From Roseiarcus sp963794155 (GTDB lineage: Bacteria; Pseudomonadota; Alphaproteobacteria; Rhizobiales; Beijerinckiaceae), in NCBI GenBank assembly GCA_963794155.1, contig CAWCCX010000008.1:248001-312000 (forward strand): a DNA stretch of 64,000 nt, read 5' to 3'. Under the pieces are notes generated by a model. The model saw only the letters and a program-made list of their open reading frames with translations. It was not told the origin of the DNA and did no database searches. This document shows positions 15,289 to 24,886 of the stretch, piece after piece. How positions within the stretch are numbered: the first letter of the stretch is position 1; each line of letters starts with the position of its first letter. Made by a program: the position numbers and the translations under genes.

Positions 15289-17928
15289 ATGTCGAGAACC
15301 GGCGAGGAACGGCCTGTCGAGCGCCCCGCCCGGGAAAACGGACCGCCCGAGCGCAGAGACAGCTCGTCGCGACCGTCCCGAAAATACGTCCTGTTCGCGG
15401 ATGGAACCGGCAACGCGTTCACCACACAGGAGTCCAATGTGTGGCGCCTTTATGAGGCGCTCGATCGCAGCAAGCCAGATCAGGTCGCCTACTATATTAA
15501 AGGCGTCGGCACCGCGGGCTGGCGGCCCCTTGCGGCGCTCGACGGCGCGACTGGCATCGGCGTGCCAGCCAACGTCCGGAAACTCTACCGTTTCCTGTGC
15601 TGGAATTGGCAGCCGGGTGATCAGATCTACATTTTCGGTTTCAGCCGCGGCGCGTTCACGGCGCGCACGCTCGTAGCGCTGATCAGCTCACAAGGCTTGG
15701 TCCCGGCGGAGATCGATGGGGTTGGGCCGGTCTCACATGGCGAAATGCAACGCAATGCGATGGCCGCCTGGCGCGAGTATCGAAGGGAAACAGTGCCATG
15801 GTACCAGAGCCTGCCGACGATCACGCTTGCGCGCACCGTCCGCGACATCGTGCTCGCTGTTTATCACTTTATCCTACGGCACCGCTCCTACAAGGACGTC
15901 CGCAGGGCGATGGGTGGCCGCTACGAGGTGGAAATCGAATTTCTCGGGCTGTTCGATACTGTTGAAGCGTTCGGCGTTCCGGTCGAAGAGCTTCGCACCG
16001 CAATCGATTGGGCGATCTGGCCAATTTCTTTCCGCAATCGCCTCCTCTCACACAAGGTCAAGCGCGCGCGACATGCCCTCTCGCTTGACGACGAGCGCAC
16101 CACCTTCCATCCGATCCGGTTCGATCAGAGCAATCCGAGAGATGTGGATCAGATCAAGGAGGTTTGGTTCGCAGGTGTACACTCCGACGTCGGCGGCGGT
16201 TACCCTGATGGGACACTCTCCTATGTACCCTTGTTGTGGATGGCCGAACAGGTCGTGAAAGACCTTCGTTTCCAACCGGGCAGCGGTGATCACTTCAGAG
16301 CCTATCAGTCGGCGATCGGCCCAATGCACAACTCGCGGAGCGGCGCAGCGGTCATGTACCGATATGGTCCGCGTCCGATCGGGGAGGACGAAAAGGTGGA
16401 CGGCGGGCCGCCCGTCGTGCATCTCGCCGTGGTTGAGCGAATGTTGCACGGCTGTGACGACTATGCGCCTATCACCCTTCCCGCTTGTGCAAAAGTCCTG
16501 CTGCCCGACGGCCGGGTGTTGCGGCTGACGGAGGATGCCACGCGCGCGGCGATGAAGTCCGCGTACGAGACCTCGCCCAAAGGTCAAAACGCACCCGCCG
16601 CAGCCGCAGAAGCCTTCGTCAAGATGTCACCGCCGGACGACGACATGGTCAAGCTGGTTCTTGACACTGTGTGGTGGCGGCAATTTGCATATTATTCGCT
16701 GCTCTTGGCGATCGCGTTGCTGGCCGTGTGGCCCTGGGTGGCCAGAAAAATCGTCGCGATCCTGTCGGGCCCGACAGACAGGGTGGTTGTCCGAGGTTCG
16801 AGCGCACTGGATCTCGTTCGTTTTCTGGACGACGGCCTGGGCCCCGTATTGAAATCGGTCGCCGATTTACTTCAGAGCTTCCTGCCACCATACGCCGAAT
16901 ATTGGTTGAAGATAGCAGTCTTCTATCCCGTCGCCACGACCGCCGTCATTGCGCTCGCCGCCACTGCATGGAGCAGGAACGCCTTTCTGCGCAATCGCAT
17001 CCAGGAACGTGCGCGGCTCGCCTGGAACCGACCCGGGCCCATGTTGCCGGACACTGGTAAAGCAAGTTGGCTACTGACGATAGGCCGGGTTATGCGGCTG
17101 TACGCCTGGCCACTTCGCTTGGCGTTCACGAACCTGGTGGTTCCGGCAATCTTTCTGACAGCTATTTTCAGCGCAACCTTGTTGGCTGCCGGCCGTAGTT
17201 ATTTCAACTGGAACGCCGGCACGGGTGAGCTCTGCAAGAGCGTAGGCTCCGTCACGGCGGTGGGTGAACAGCTGATCGCAGCGCGCGCCCCGTTCGACAT
17301 CACCAAGCTGTGCTGGGCAAGCGGGCTTGGGGTCGAGAATGGCCACAGGTATCGCATCTGGATCGCCGTGAGCGATCCGTGGTTCGACCGCACCATCATG
17401 TCCGGCGCGAACGGATTTAAAGACTACGACATTCTCCACCTGGCCGCGCTGCCAATCCGCCGCTTGTATCGAGCGGACTGGTTCCAGCCGGTCGCGCGCA
17501 TCGGCACGGAGGGATACACGGAACTGCCGCTCGAAGACATCAATGCGATGCCCGCCGATGGTCTCCCGCGTCCTCGCGACCCGATCAACCCCAAAAACAA
17601 GGAGACGTACCCGGTTCGGGTCGAGGACACCCCCGAGTTCGCTGATACGAATAGCGAGCTTCGACGCAGCTGGCGCAAGTTTGGATTTTTTGAGCCAATT
17701 CCCCAAGCAGCGCTTCCTGCTGCGCGCGACGTCTGGCGCAAGCAAGGATTGGCGAGTCTGATGGTTGCGGATTTCACAGCACCGGAGTCCGGCGAGTTGT
17801 TCCTCTACGTCAACGACGCGATCCAAGTCTTCCCGTTTTTAGGTCCGTTTGGGCGCTTCTACAACAATAACAGTGGCACTGCTTGGGTAAGCCTCCAACG
17901 CATACCGCTCCCGCCGCCAGGCGGGTGA
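15289..17928 (+). CDS. large DUF2235 (Tle1-like) alpha/beta hydrolase with membrane segments
   Basis: 879 residues. After a charged N-terminus, the DUF2235 domain starts at 'KYVLFADGTGNAF' (about residue 32). The nucleophile motif 'FGFSRGAFTART' puts Ser119 in a GxSxG elbow; 'HSDVGGGYPDGTLSYVPLLWM' is the conserved His/Asp-containing block. From about residue 465 there are roughly four hydrophobic helices, then a soluble C-terminal part of about 230 residues of unknown fold. DUF2235 includes the catalytic domain of type VI phospholipase effectors, but no secretion genes are near, so a membrane-bound lipase or hydrolase is equally possible. A CRP-like site lies upstream. Confidence 0.82.
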   Translation: MSRTGEERPVERPARENGPPERRDSSSRPSRKYVLFADGTGNAFTTQESNVWRLYEALDRSKPDQVAYYIKGVGTAGWRPLAALDGATGIGVPANVRKLYRFLCWNWQPGDQIYIFGFSRGAFTARTLVALISSQGLVPAEIDGVGPVSHGEMQRNAMAAWREYRRETVPWYQSLPTITLARTVRDIVLAVYHFILRHRSYKDVRRAMGGRYEVEIEFLGLFDTVEAFGVPVEELRTAIDWAIWPISFRNRLLSHKVKRARHALSLDDERTTFHPIRFDQSNPRDVDQIKEVWFAGVHSDVGGGYPDGTLSYVPLLWMAEQVVKDLRFQPGSGDHFRAYQSAIGPMHNSRSGAAVMYRYGPRPIGEDEKVDGGPPVVHLAVVERMLHGCDDYAPITLPACAKVLLPDGRVLRLTEDATRAAMKSAYETSPKGQNAPAAAAEAFVKMSPPDDDMVKLVLDTVWWRQFAYYSLLLAIALLAVWPWVARKIVAILSGPTDRVVVRGSSALDLVRFLDDGLGPVLKSVADLLQSFLPPYAEYWLKIAVFYPVATTAVIALAATAWSRNAFLRNRIQERARLAWNRPGPMLPDTGKASWLLTIGRVMRLYAWPLRLAFTNLVVPAIFLTAIFSATLLAAGRSYFNWNAGTGELCKSVGSVTAVGEQLIAARAPFDITKLCWASGLGVENGHRYRIWIAVSDPWFDRTIMSGANGFKDYDILHLAALPIRRLYRADWFQPVARIGTEGYTELPLEDINAMPADGLPRPRDPINPKNKETYPVRVEDTPEFADTNSELRRSWRKFGFFEPIPQAALPAARDVWRKQGLASLMVADFTAPESGELFLYVNDAIQVFPFLGPFGRFYNNNSGTAWVSLQRIPLPPPGG

Positions 17929-18021
17929 AATCTACAAGGTAGCTAGTGGCAGGTCCCCTAAGTGCTATGCTTGTAGTCTGGCAGCGTACCTCTACCTGAC
18001 CCACCACTGGCCGCGTCACGG

Positions 18022-18177
18022 GTCAGCCGCGTCGAGATCCGGTTCACCGAGCATGGCGGGCGCTTCTGCCTTGTTGCCGAGCGCGAGAGCGCCAACTGGG
18101 TGCGCAACGTCCAGTCGCAGCCGCAGGTCACGGTCCGGGTCGGAGACGCCGAATTCAACGCCATCGCGGGCGCTTGA
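18022..18177 (+). pseudogene. remnant of a deazaflavin/F420-type nitroreductase-family gene
   Basis: A 52-codon frame ending in TGA reads 'VEIRFTEHGGRFCLVAERES', then 'ANWVRNVQSQPQVTVRVGDA'. This resembles the middle of PNPOx-like split-barrel proteins of the nitroreductase/deazaflavin-dependent family (PF04075-like). The N-terminus and C-terminus are absent, so it is a gene fragment left by a rearrangement. Confidence 0.6.
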
Positions 18178-18220
18178 TCGCCTGAATGTCGGTCGGTCAC
18201 CGACCACCGAGGAGCGCGGC

Positions 18221-19090
18221 TTACTCGGACCCGCATTCGTTGAGCGGCGGGGTCGGCTTGCCGGTGAGCAGGGCGGTCAGAGCCGCAGCCGTGCCGATCG
18301 GAGCGCCAACGTAGATTGTCGAACCGGTGTTGCCGTTGGCGACGTCGCTCTTGCAGTATTTGAAGAAGGACTTATCGCACGGATAGGGTCCGAGGATCTG
18401 ATAGCCCTGCGCGCTGCCCGAGCTGGCGTCGGTGATCGGACATGAACAGATGATCTGCCCCTTCGGCGCCGGCTTATCGAAGCCGGGGAACGTCGTCTCC
18501 TCGGTGCTGCGGAAGCATAAGCCGCCATCGCATTGGGCATAGGCGCCACCGGACTTTCCGCCCTCGCAGGTATAGACCCCGCCGCCTCCCTGCGGCGAGG
18601 CGATCTGCTCGGGCAGACTGTAGGTGCTCACCATGAATTGGTTGCTGGCGCCGGCGGCATTGACCGAGCAGACGTCCACGCCCTTGCCCATCGGAAATGG
18701 CAGGCTAATGCTGTCGCCGTGCTTCTCTTCGCACTGGCAGTAGGCGACCCCGTCGTACACGTTGCAGCGCGCCGCGGCGCAGAGGGCATAAGTCTGATCC
18801 TTGCAGACCGTGAATGACGAACCGGCCATCGCGTCGAGAAGCTTGTCGAGGCAAGCCTTGGGAAGCTCGCCCATCTTGTTCTGCATGCACGCTTTCATGC
18901 GTCCGATGTCGGGCAGCACGTCCGAGCACAGACGCCAGACATCGCCGGCGCACGCTTTGATGAGCCCGAAATCCTGCTCCAGCCGATCCTGCGCCATCGC
19001 AGGCGCGGCTGCGCCCGCCGCCATCACAAACACGGCCATTGTCACGCTGATCAGCCGCGCGTTTGCAGACATCTTCCAGTTTGAGCGCAT
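18221..19090 (-). CDS. secreted cysteine-rich protein
   Basis: The start was placed at the ATG at 19090 (MRSNWKMSANARL), which has AAAGGGATAATT upstream; the same frame is open further upstream without coding character. The 289-residue protein has a signal peptide (cleavage near AMA-QD). It then has a Cys-rich repeat 'IKACAGDVWRLCSDVLPDIGRMKACMQNKM...KACLDKL', as found in cysteine-rich-repeat periplasmic proteins. The remainder holds about 14 further cysteines and no recognised enzyme motif. It is followed on the strand by the nitroreductase remnant. Confidence 0.72.
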   Translation of the reverse strand: MRSNWKMSANARLISVTMAVFVMAAGAAAPAMAQDRLEQDFGLIKACAGDVWRLCSDVLPDIGRMKACMQNKMGELPKACLDKLLDAMAGSSFTVCKDQTYALCAAARCNVYDGVAYCQCEEKHGDSISLPFPMGKGVDVCSVNAAGASNQFMVSTYSLPEQIASPQGGGGVYTCEGGKSGGAYAQCDGGLCFRSTEETTFPGFDKPAPKGQIICSCPITDASSGSAQGYQILGPYPCDKSFFKYCKSDVANGNTGSTIYVGAPIGTAAALTALLTGKPTPPLNECGSE

Positions 19091-19122
19091 AATTATCCCT
19101 TTCCGCCTCGCTTCGCTGCGTT

Positions 19123-19518
19123 TCATCCCGCCGGGCGCCGGCTTTCCATCCAGGCGCGCGTAAGCAGGACCGCCAAAATCAGATGGAGCGCGGCGGCGGG
19201 CCAGAGCAGCATGCCCACGTTCGCACCCATGAGGCCGGTAACGATGAGGAAGGCCGCCGCGAGCCAACTTAGAGCCGTGAGCGGGGCGAGCGCATGAGCC
19301 TCGGCACGGGTGGTGCGCGGCCAGCAGCCGACCGCCAGGCACAGCATGACGAGTCCGGCGATGCGGCCCGTCGCCTCTCCCACCGCGTTCAAGTCGGAAC
19401 CGAAGAGAAGCCGGGCCAGCAGGGACGGCGCCACGATGAGCCCTACCCCGGTTAGGACCTCGAGGCCCGATGCGGCGCGCATCCATAAGCTCGCCGAAGG
19501 CGGCTCCCCCGGATTCAT
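19123..19518 (-). CDS. small four-helix membrane protein, unknown function
   Basis: 131 residues from the ATG at 19518, preceded by GGGAGAGACGACCG. It is mostly hydrophobic, with about four membrane segments and short charged ends. It lies 32 bp upstream of the Cys-rich gene in the same direction, so the two may be co-transcribed. It diverges from the AraC-type regulator at 19706; the intervening ~187 bp should hold both promoters. Confidence 0.65.
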   Translation of the reverse strand: MNPGEPPSASLWMRAASGLEVLTGVGLIVAPSLLARLLFGSDLNAVGEATGRIAGLVMLCLAVGCWPRTTRAEAHALAPLTALSWLAAAFLIVTGLMGANVGMLLWPAAALHLILAVLLTRAWMESRRPAG

Positions 19519-19705
19519 CGGTCGTCTCTCCCTCGAGAAGACAATTGCAAGCTCGACGGATTCACGGCGGCCGAATATTTCCTGTCGAACGGCGATGGCG
19601 TACTGATCCTTCGGGCTCTTAGGCCCAAATTGGGACGTCGGCTTGGCATTTGACGCCAAATTATCCGTGCGGCTTGGCGCGGACTGAATTACTGGGGATA
19701 GTGCG

Positions 19706-20716
19706 ATGCCTGCCGCAATTCCCTTGATACGTGGTTTCGCGCTGTTGCCCACGTTGCACTGGCTCGCCGGCGAAGGCGTCTCGATCGAACGCGCACTCGC
19801 GGAGGTCGACCTTTCGCTGAGCCTGATTGCCCATCCCTTTCGTCCGATACCTTTGACGCACGCGGCCGCTCTGCTTCGGAACGCAGCGCGAGAACATGGG
19901 CCGGACCTTCCTTGCTGTATCGTTTCAAAGACGAGCAGCCTTGAGATCGCGATGCTCGGAAAGGTTGCTCTTGGCGCTCGAACGCCAGGTGAGGCCCTGG
20001 CGAGGATCGTGGCCGCGCTGCCGTACTACTGCTCGCACGAGCAGGTCTCGTTCGAGAGGAAGGCGGGCCAATATGTCGTGCGGGAGTTCTTCGCCCATAG
20101 GTTCGACCCCGAGACGCAGCACACGCTCCTGCAGTACGCCGCGGCCATGATCGATCGCATACTCAGCATGGCGGGCAGTCCGGCGCCTCGATTTGCGAGG
20201 ATCGAAATTCCTCCGCATCCCGTGCACAAGGTCGAGCACCTTCGGCGCTGGTTCGGCGACCGTGTGATCGAAGCGGAATCGCGTGGGATTACGGTCCTGA
20301 TCGAGGACCGGGTCATGGAGCGCGCCTTTGGCAAGGTGGCGCGAGATCGTCTCAATCCGAGAGCGCTAGACAGCGGGGCTTCGCTGCGCGGCGGCGAGAC
20401 CTTCTCGGATTCGGTGAAAGCCTTTCTGAACTTGACGATCGAAAATGACGAGGCGCCGAGCATGAAGCGCGTGGTCGCCGCGGCGGGAATGAGTGCGCGC
20501 ACCTTTCAGCGCCAGCTCAAGAAAGAGGGCGCGAGCTTTTCAGACTTGCTCGCCAATGTGCGACGCAGCGAAACGCTCAAGCGGCTCAAGGAGCGAAACC
20601 TCACAATCGCAACTATCGCGAGCGATCTCGGCTATTCCGACCAGGCCACGTTCACGCGTGCGTTCCGGCGATGGACCGGAAGTCCGCCGAGTCGCTTTCG
20701 CGCAGCGGCGAGTTGA
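19706..20716 (+). CDS. AraC-family transcriptional regulator (OruR/ArgR-like domain layout)
   Basis: 336 residues. The N-terminal ~190 residues match the 'arabinose-binding domain of AraC, N-term' class, as in 'PLTHAAALLRNAAREHG'. Two helix-turn-helix units are at the C-terminus: 'SMKRVVAAAGMSARTFQRQLKKEGASF' and 'TIATIASDLGYSDQATFTRAFRRWTGSPPSRFR' (about residues 250-330). It may control the divergent membrane protein / Cys-rich gene pair. The effector is unknown. Confidence 0.88.
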   Translation: MPAAIPLIRGFALLPTLHWLAGEGVSIERALAEVDLSLSLIAHPFRPIPLTHAAALLRNAAREHGPDLPCCIVSKTSSLEIAMLGKVALGARTPGEALARIVAALPYYCSHEQVSFERKAGQYVVREFFAHRFDPETQHTLLQYAAAMIDRILSMAGSPAPRFARIEIPPHPVHKVEHLRRWFGDRVIEAESRGITVLIEDRVMERAFGKVARDRLNPRALDSGASLRGGETFSDSVKAFLNLTIENDEAPSMKRVVAAAGMSARTFQRQLKKEGASFSDLLANVRRSETLKRLKERNLTIATIASDLGYSDQATFTRAFRRWTGSPPSRFRAAAS

Positions 20717-20820
20717 GGTCTGGGCGTGGGACGCAACCTTTTTATCTAGAGCCCCATCGTTCGGCGAACGAAGGCCGAATGGTCGGAAGCCGCCAATTTG
20801 GGACGTCCCCGGTCACAATC

Positions 20821-20845
20821 GCGATCGGCCGCTTGACGTCGATAG
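20821..20845 (+). repeat. left flank repeat of MITE D
   Basis: GCGATCGGCCG, then CTTGACGTCGATAG, matches 11641-11665 with two differences. It represents conserved sequence just outside the MITE tip. Confidence 0.7.
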
Positions 20846-20846
20846 T

Positions 20847-21052
20847 GTTGAAAAACTCGAATTTCCGCATCGATCACAATTCAGGAGACCGCTGGCGGCC
20901 TCGGTGAAAAATTCCTTAGGGGGTCGGCGGACCGACCGGGTTTGCCGCGTGCGACGCTCCTATATGCCCTGCCGTGAGGAGTATCGGCTGAGTTGACGCG
21001 ACGCCCGCGAAAACGAGATTTTAGCGGTGGCTCAATTTCCGAGTTTTTCAAC
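20847..21052 (+). repeat. MITE copy D (206 bp, uninterrupted)
   Basis: By eye it is identical to copy A, with both tips intact. The inverted repeat extends outwards to ATAGTGTTGAAAAACTCG on the left and CGAGTTTTTCAACACTAT on the right. It is an unoccupied example of the site used by the IS110 elements. Confidence 0.9.
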
Positions 21053-21058
21053 ACTATT

Positions 21059-21114
21059 CGTCGAATCGGGACGTCCGGTTCCTCAGGACGAATGTCCGCT
21101 TCGGCGCGAGATCG
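21059..21114 (+). repeat. 56-bp MITE-associated repeat, copy 3
   Basis: Same unit as 13197-13252 with one visible change near its end (GAGATCG versus GAGACCG). It again follows a MITE right tip. Confidence 0.85.
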
Positions 21115-21147
21115 GTCATCCTTAAGTCTTGACCCTGGACTAAACGA

Positions 21148-23323
21148 CTATGTGGCGCGCGCCGCTCGCCGGCCCCGAACGATGCCTGCAAGTCCAAGTC
21201 CCGCGAAGCCTGCCAGCATCATCGCCCAAGTCGGGGCTTCAGGGACGTTCACGGTATAGCTGAAGCCGAAGCCATCCCCGACAGTGCTTGCGGTGAGAAA
21301 GAGCGAGATGTCCACGACCTGCGGACCGGCGTCCTCGAAGCCAAGATCGAGCCGGTTGTCGCGGAAAAACTCTTCCGCGCTGCGCAGCGACGAGAATGTG
21401 AAGTCCAAGGGAGGCGCGTTGGGGTCCGCGTTGTCTGAGACGGTCAACTCAAGGCTGTCAAAACCATCTCCAGTCGCGTCAAAATTCACCAACGTCAGAT
21501 AAAGAGGGTCGGGCTGGGTCGTTGTGAAACTGAAATCCGCTGTCGTTTCATAGACGAGAGTTTCCCCCTCTCCACCATAGCCCGCCGACATCTCGCCAGC
21601 GGCTCCGGCCCCCGTCAGCAACGCGGCGGAGACGGTCTGGCCCGGCGAGATCTCTATCGGGTGGGGCGCCCGGCTCGATCGCGGCGACCGACATCGCGCT
21701 CGCCGGCCCCCCGCCGGGGGAGTTGGCCGACGCCTGGACGGTCCCGCCGCCATTCTGGCTCATGCTGTCGGCGTTCGCCTGGCCGGTCGCTCCTGGGCCG
21801 CTGTCCGTGGCGCCTCCGTTTCCCCCGGTCGCGGTGGAGGTCGCGATCACCGCGGCGGCGCCGGTCGAGGTTGCCGAACTGGTCGCGCTGGCTTGGCCGC
21901 CGTTCGCGCCGGACGCGGTTCCGTCGCCGCCCGCGCCGCCGGTGGCTGTGGCGGTCGAGACGACTTTGCCGCCAGATGACGACCCGGTCGCGCTGGCGGT
22001 TGCGCCGCCGCCATCTCCGCCGGTGCTTTGGAAAACGGGATCGAGCGTGGTCGATCCGCCCTGACCCCCGGTGGCGAACGCCGAGACGCTCACCAGGCCC
22101 GGGCCCGAAGCGGCGCCCATGGCGGTCGCGTTCGCCGCTCCGCCAGCGCCGGCCTTATCCAGGCCGCCGGTCGTGGCGTCACCGCCCGCTCCGCCAATCG
22201 CGGTCGCCCCCACGTTGAGCGAGCCGCTTGATGTAGCGCCGTTGGCCATCGTCGTTCCGGCGCCGCCATCGCCGGCGATGTCATTGCTCATCCCGCTGGT
22301 GGCCCCGCCCTGGCCGCCGGAGCCGGTCACATTCACCGTCACCGCGCCGGTGGTCGAACCAGCCATCGCAGTCGCAAACCCGATGCCGCCTGCGCCGCCG
22401 ACGAGGCCGGTATCTTGCGTTGAGGCGCCGCCGCCGGCGCCCCCCGTCGCCCCGGCTATCGCCGCAACATTGCCGGTCGAAGATTGCGCGGTCAGATTCG
22501 CGGTCGCGTCGCCGCCTTTGCTTCCTTGCGATTCAGCTGGGCCGCCATCGCCGCCGGTCGCCAGAGCCTGCGATATTTGGCTGCCTGAATCCACGGTGAC
22601 TTTGTTCTGAACGTTTGCATTGCCGGCAGCGCCACCGTAATCGCCGTTGCCGCCGCCCCCGCCGGTTCCGATAGCAACAGAAAACACCGAGCCCTTTTGA
22701 GACATAGCCGTCGCGGAGACGGTCGCCGTTCCGCCGTCGCCGCCGTCGCCGTCGCCGGCGCCGCCGCCCCCTCCGCCGCTGCCGCCGGTGGCCGTTGTCG
22801 ATGCGTTCCCGTTGTTCGCACCGGTGGTCGATAAGGTGGTTTTGGCGACCGCGTCGCCGCCCTTGCCGCCGCCGCCGACGCCGCCCATAAGGCCGCCGCC
22901 GCCTGCTCGGCCACCTTGAGCCAGCGCGTCCGCCTCCGTAGCGGCTGCGCCGCTCGCGCCTGCAAACGCATTCGCCGCGCCGCCGGCCCCGCCAGCGCCT
23001 GAAATGAAGTAGATGCTGTCAGGACCGGGGTCGCCTCCGTTGCCGCCGGCGCCGCCGGTCGCGGTCGCGCTATTCAGCGCGTCGCTGTTGGGGACGGTGA
23101 AGCCCGCGTCCGCATTTGCAGGCTGTCCGGGGTTACCCGGCTGACCGTCTTCGTCGGGCGGCGGCCCGACCCCGCCATCGCCGCCGTCCAGCGAGCCTGG
23201 AACAGTGGGAACGACAAGAACCTCCGCCTGGACGGCGATCGGTCCTGCAGTCATCAAGCCAAGCGGCAGCGCCGCGGTCATCAGCAAACCACGGACAAAG
23301 CGATGCGGCATCGATTTAATCAT
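21148..23323 (-). pseudogene. glycine-rich repetitive PEP-CTERM surface protein, frameshifted
   Basis: The N-terminal frame (from ATG 23323, RBS GGGGGCTGCA) has a signal peptide and then ~500 residues of 'ATGGAGGxG'-type repeats rich in Gly, Ala, Ser and Thr. After 'MSVAAIEPGAPP' the frame turns into non-coding sequence. The proper C-terminus, 'HPIEISPGQTVSAALLTGAG' onward, continues in another frame to 21148. It ends with a beta-rich domain and the exosortase signal 'VPEAPTWAMMLAGFAGLGLAG' plus Arg-rich tail. The switch is near 21655-21670, in GGGTGGGGCGCCCGG. Full length would be about 724 residues. It was probably an exported, exosortase-processed adhesin-like protein. Confidence 0.8.
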
Positions 23324-23448
23324 TGCAGCCCCCGTTCGAACGCTCGCCGACGGTCGCAGGGCCTAGACTTTCAGTTTTGGAATTCTCGTCGTCGAGTATG
23401 AAGTCCGCGTCTCTAACGCCCAGAACCTTAAGTCACGAGATCGTGATC

Positions 23449-23472
23449 ACAATAGGTACAAATACCTATTGT
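23449..23472. promoter_or_regulatory. perfect palindrome upstream of the glycine-rich PEP-CTERM gene
   Basis: ACAATAGGTA-CAAA-TACCTATTGT has perfect 10-bp arms and a 4-base spacer, 126 bp upstream of the start at 23323. The core TAGGTA-N4-TACCTA recurs twice upstream of the PEP-CTERM gene at 29797. It is a likely operator for a dimeric regulator. Confidence 0.65.
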
Positions 23473-23521
23473 CCTAGAGCGGCTCGATCAATGACCAAGG
23501 CCATACATTCCCGACCGGCGT

Positions 23522-24373
23522 CTACGCCGTCTCTGGGCGTCCGCCGACCCGCATCGCTGCGTGGGCCCCGGTGCCGGCGGCGCGCTCGAGCGCAGACTGA
23601 ATGTCCGCGCCGTCGAGCCGCGCGGCAAGAAAAGCGGCGACGAAGGCGTCACCTGCGCCGGTGGTGTCGACGGGCACGACGGTGGGCGCCGCCGCCCGCC
23701 AGCGCCGCGCGCCCGCCGCCGCCTCGCATCCGGCCGCGCCGCGCTTGACGACGACGAGCGGATAAAGCGCCGCGAGCCGCGCGCATTGCGTCTCGGGATC
23801 GTCCGAGCCGGCGAGGATCGCGGCTTCCTCGGCGTTGGGGAACAGGATCGAAGCGCCGCGCGTCCAGGCGAGAAACTTGTCCGCCCCGGCCTCGCGCAGG
23901 AATTCCGCCGACGCCGGATCGACGCTGACCGGCCTTTCTCCCGCGCGCCGCATGACGTCGAGAACCGCCGCACGCGGCGAATCGGCGAAGAACGAATAGC
24001 CGGAGAGATGGATGAGCGCCGCTTGGGCGATCAGCGCGTCGGGAATGTCGGTCGCTTCAAGCGCCTCGTTCGCGCCCCGGTCGGTGAGAAAGCTGCGCTC
24101 GCCGTCCGGATCGATCAGCGCGATGAGCCGGCCGGTCTCGCGCTCGGGGTCGCCGGCGAGGTGCGGCGTCACGCCGACGGCGCTGAGCCGCGCCGTCTCG
24201 CTCTCAACGTCGGCTGCGCCGACGCGGGCGACGAAATCGACCTTTGCGCCAAAGGCGGCGAGCCACGCCGCCTGATTGGCCGCCGATCCGCCGGGCTGAA
24301 CCGTGATCGACGCGCGCCGATCCGAGCCCCGCGCGAGCGGCCCCTCGGGGCGGACGATGACGTCGGTCATCAC
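23522..24373 (-). CDS. psuK: PfkB-family sugar kinase, probable pseudouridine kinase
   Basis: The annotated part has 'PGGSAANQAAWLAAFGA' for substrate binding and the ATP/anion-hole signature 'DTTGAGDAFVAAFLAARL' near the C-terminus. Together with psuG upstream on the same strand, it probably phosphorylates pseudouridine before glycosidic cleavage. The start is odd. Translation upstream of GTG 24373 gives the expected first strand 'GPRVLVIGDV' in the same frame, but no ATG, GTG or TTG precedes it before a stop near 24455. The gene may therefore have lost its native start when the DNA between it and psuG was inserted. Confidence 0.72.
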   Translation of the reverse strand: MMTDVIVRPEGPLARGSDRRASITVQPGGSAANQAAWLAAFGAKVDFVARVGAADVESETARLSAVGVTPHLAGDPERETGRLIALIDPDGERSFLTDRGANEALEATDIPDALIAQAALIHLSGYSFFADSPRAAVLDVMRRAGERPVSVDPASAEFLREAGADKFLAWTRGASILFPNAEEAAILAGSDDPETQCARLAALYPLVVVKRGAAGCEAAAGARRWRAAAPTVVPVDTTGAGDAFVAAFLAARLDGADIQSALERAAGTGAHAAMRVGGRPETA

Positions 24374-24583
24374 GTCGCCGATAACGAGGACGCGGGGACC
24401 GGGCGCGACGCCAGCGGCTTGGTTGGAGTTTGGTGCGATGGTCGCCGCCCGAGTTCAGAACCGGCAGCTTTGCCGAAAGCATTGCTGCTTGTCACAGCGC
24501 CTGGTCTCGGCGCGCATCTTCGCTTGTGCTATGGCCTGCGGCTACCGTCCATTCATCTCGATTGGCGCCGGGCTGAGGGAAAC

Positions 24584-24868
24584 GTGCTCCCGCACTCTTT
24601 TGCCGACCATGGTCGTCGCCGGTTCAAATCGATCGCGCTCGGGTGCGCTCTCATCGCGGCGCCCTTCGGCGTGGCTTTGATGGCGCCTGCGCCAAAAGCT
24701 GACGCTACGCCTAATTTCGCCCGGCAGACCGGGCGGAACTGCAATTTCTGCCACAGCGGCGTCCCGAGACTCAACGACGCTGGATTGGCCTTCAAGAACA
24801 ATGGCTTCCGTTTCCCCGGGAGCGACAGGCCTTCCGAACCGGATCGCCACGACGCCCCAGCTCAATGA
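24584..24868 (+). CDS. N-terminal part of a secreted c-type cytochrome, truncated
   Basis: A GTG start (24584) after GAGGGAAAC gives 94 residues. A hydrophobic export signal ends near KADA-TP, followed by 'PNFARQTGRNCNFCHSGVPRLNDAGLAFKNNGFRFPG', a heme-binding CxxCH with family context. Homologues are normally several hundred residues long. Here the frame ends soon after this block, so it is probably a truncated gene carried in the DNA between psuK and psuG. Confidence 0.6.
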   Translation: MLPHSFADHGRRRFKSIALGCALIAAPFGVALMAPAPKADATPNFARQTGRNCNFCHSGVPRLNDAGLAFKNNGFRFPGSDRPSEPDRHDAPAQ

Positions 24869-24886
24869 GAGGCGGCGTCAGGGCCG

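Noticed and set aside
18022..18177. Functional small PNPOx-like gene
   Set aside because: Only the middle of the domain is present and no start codon with a ribosome-binding site precedes it.
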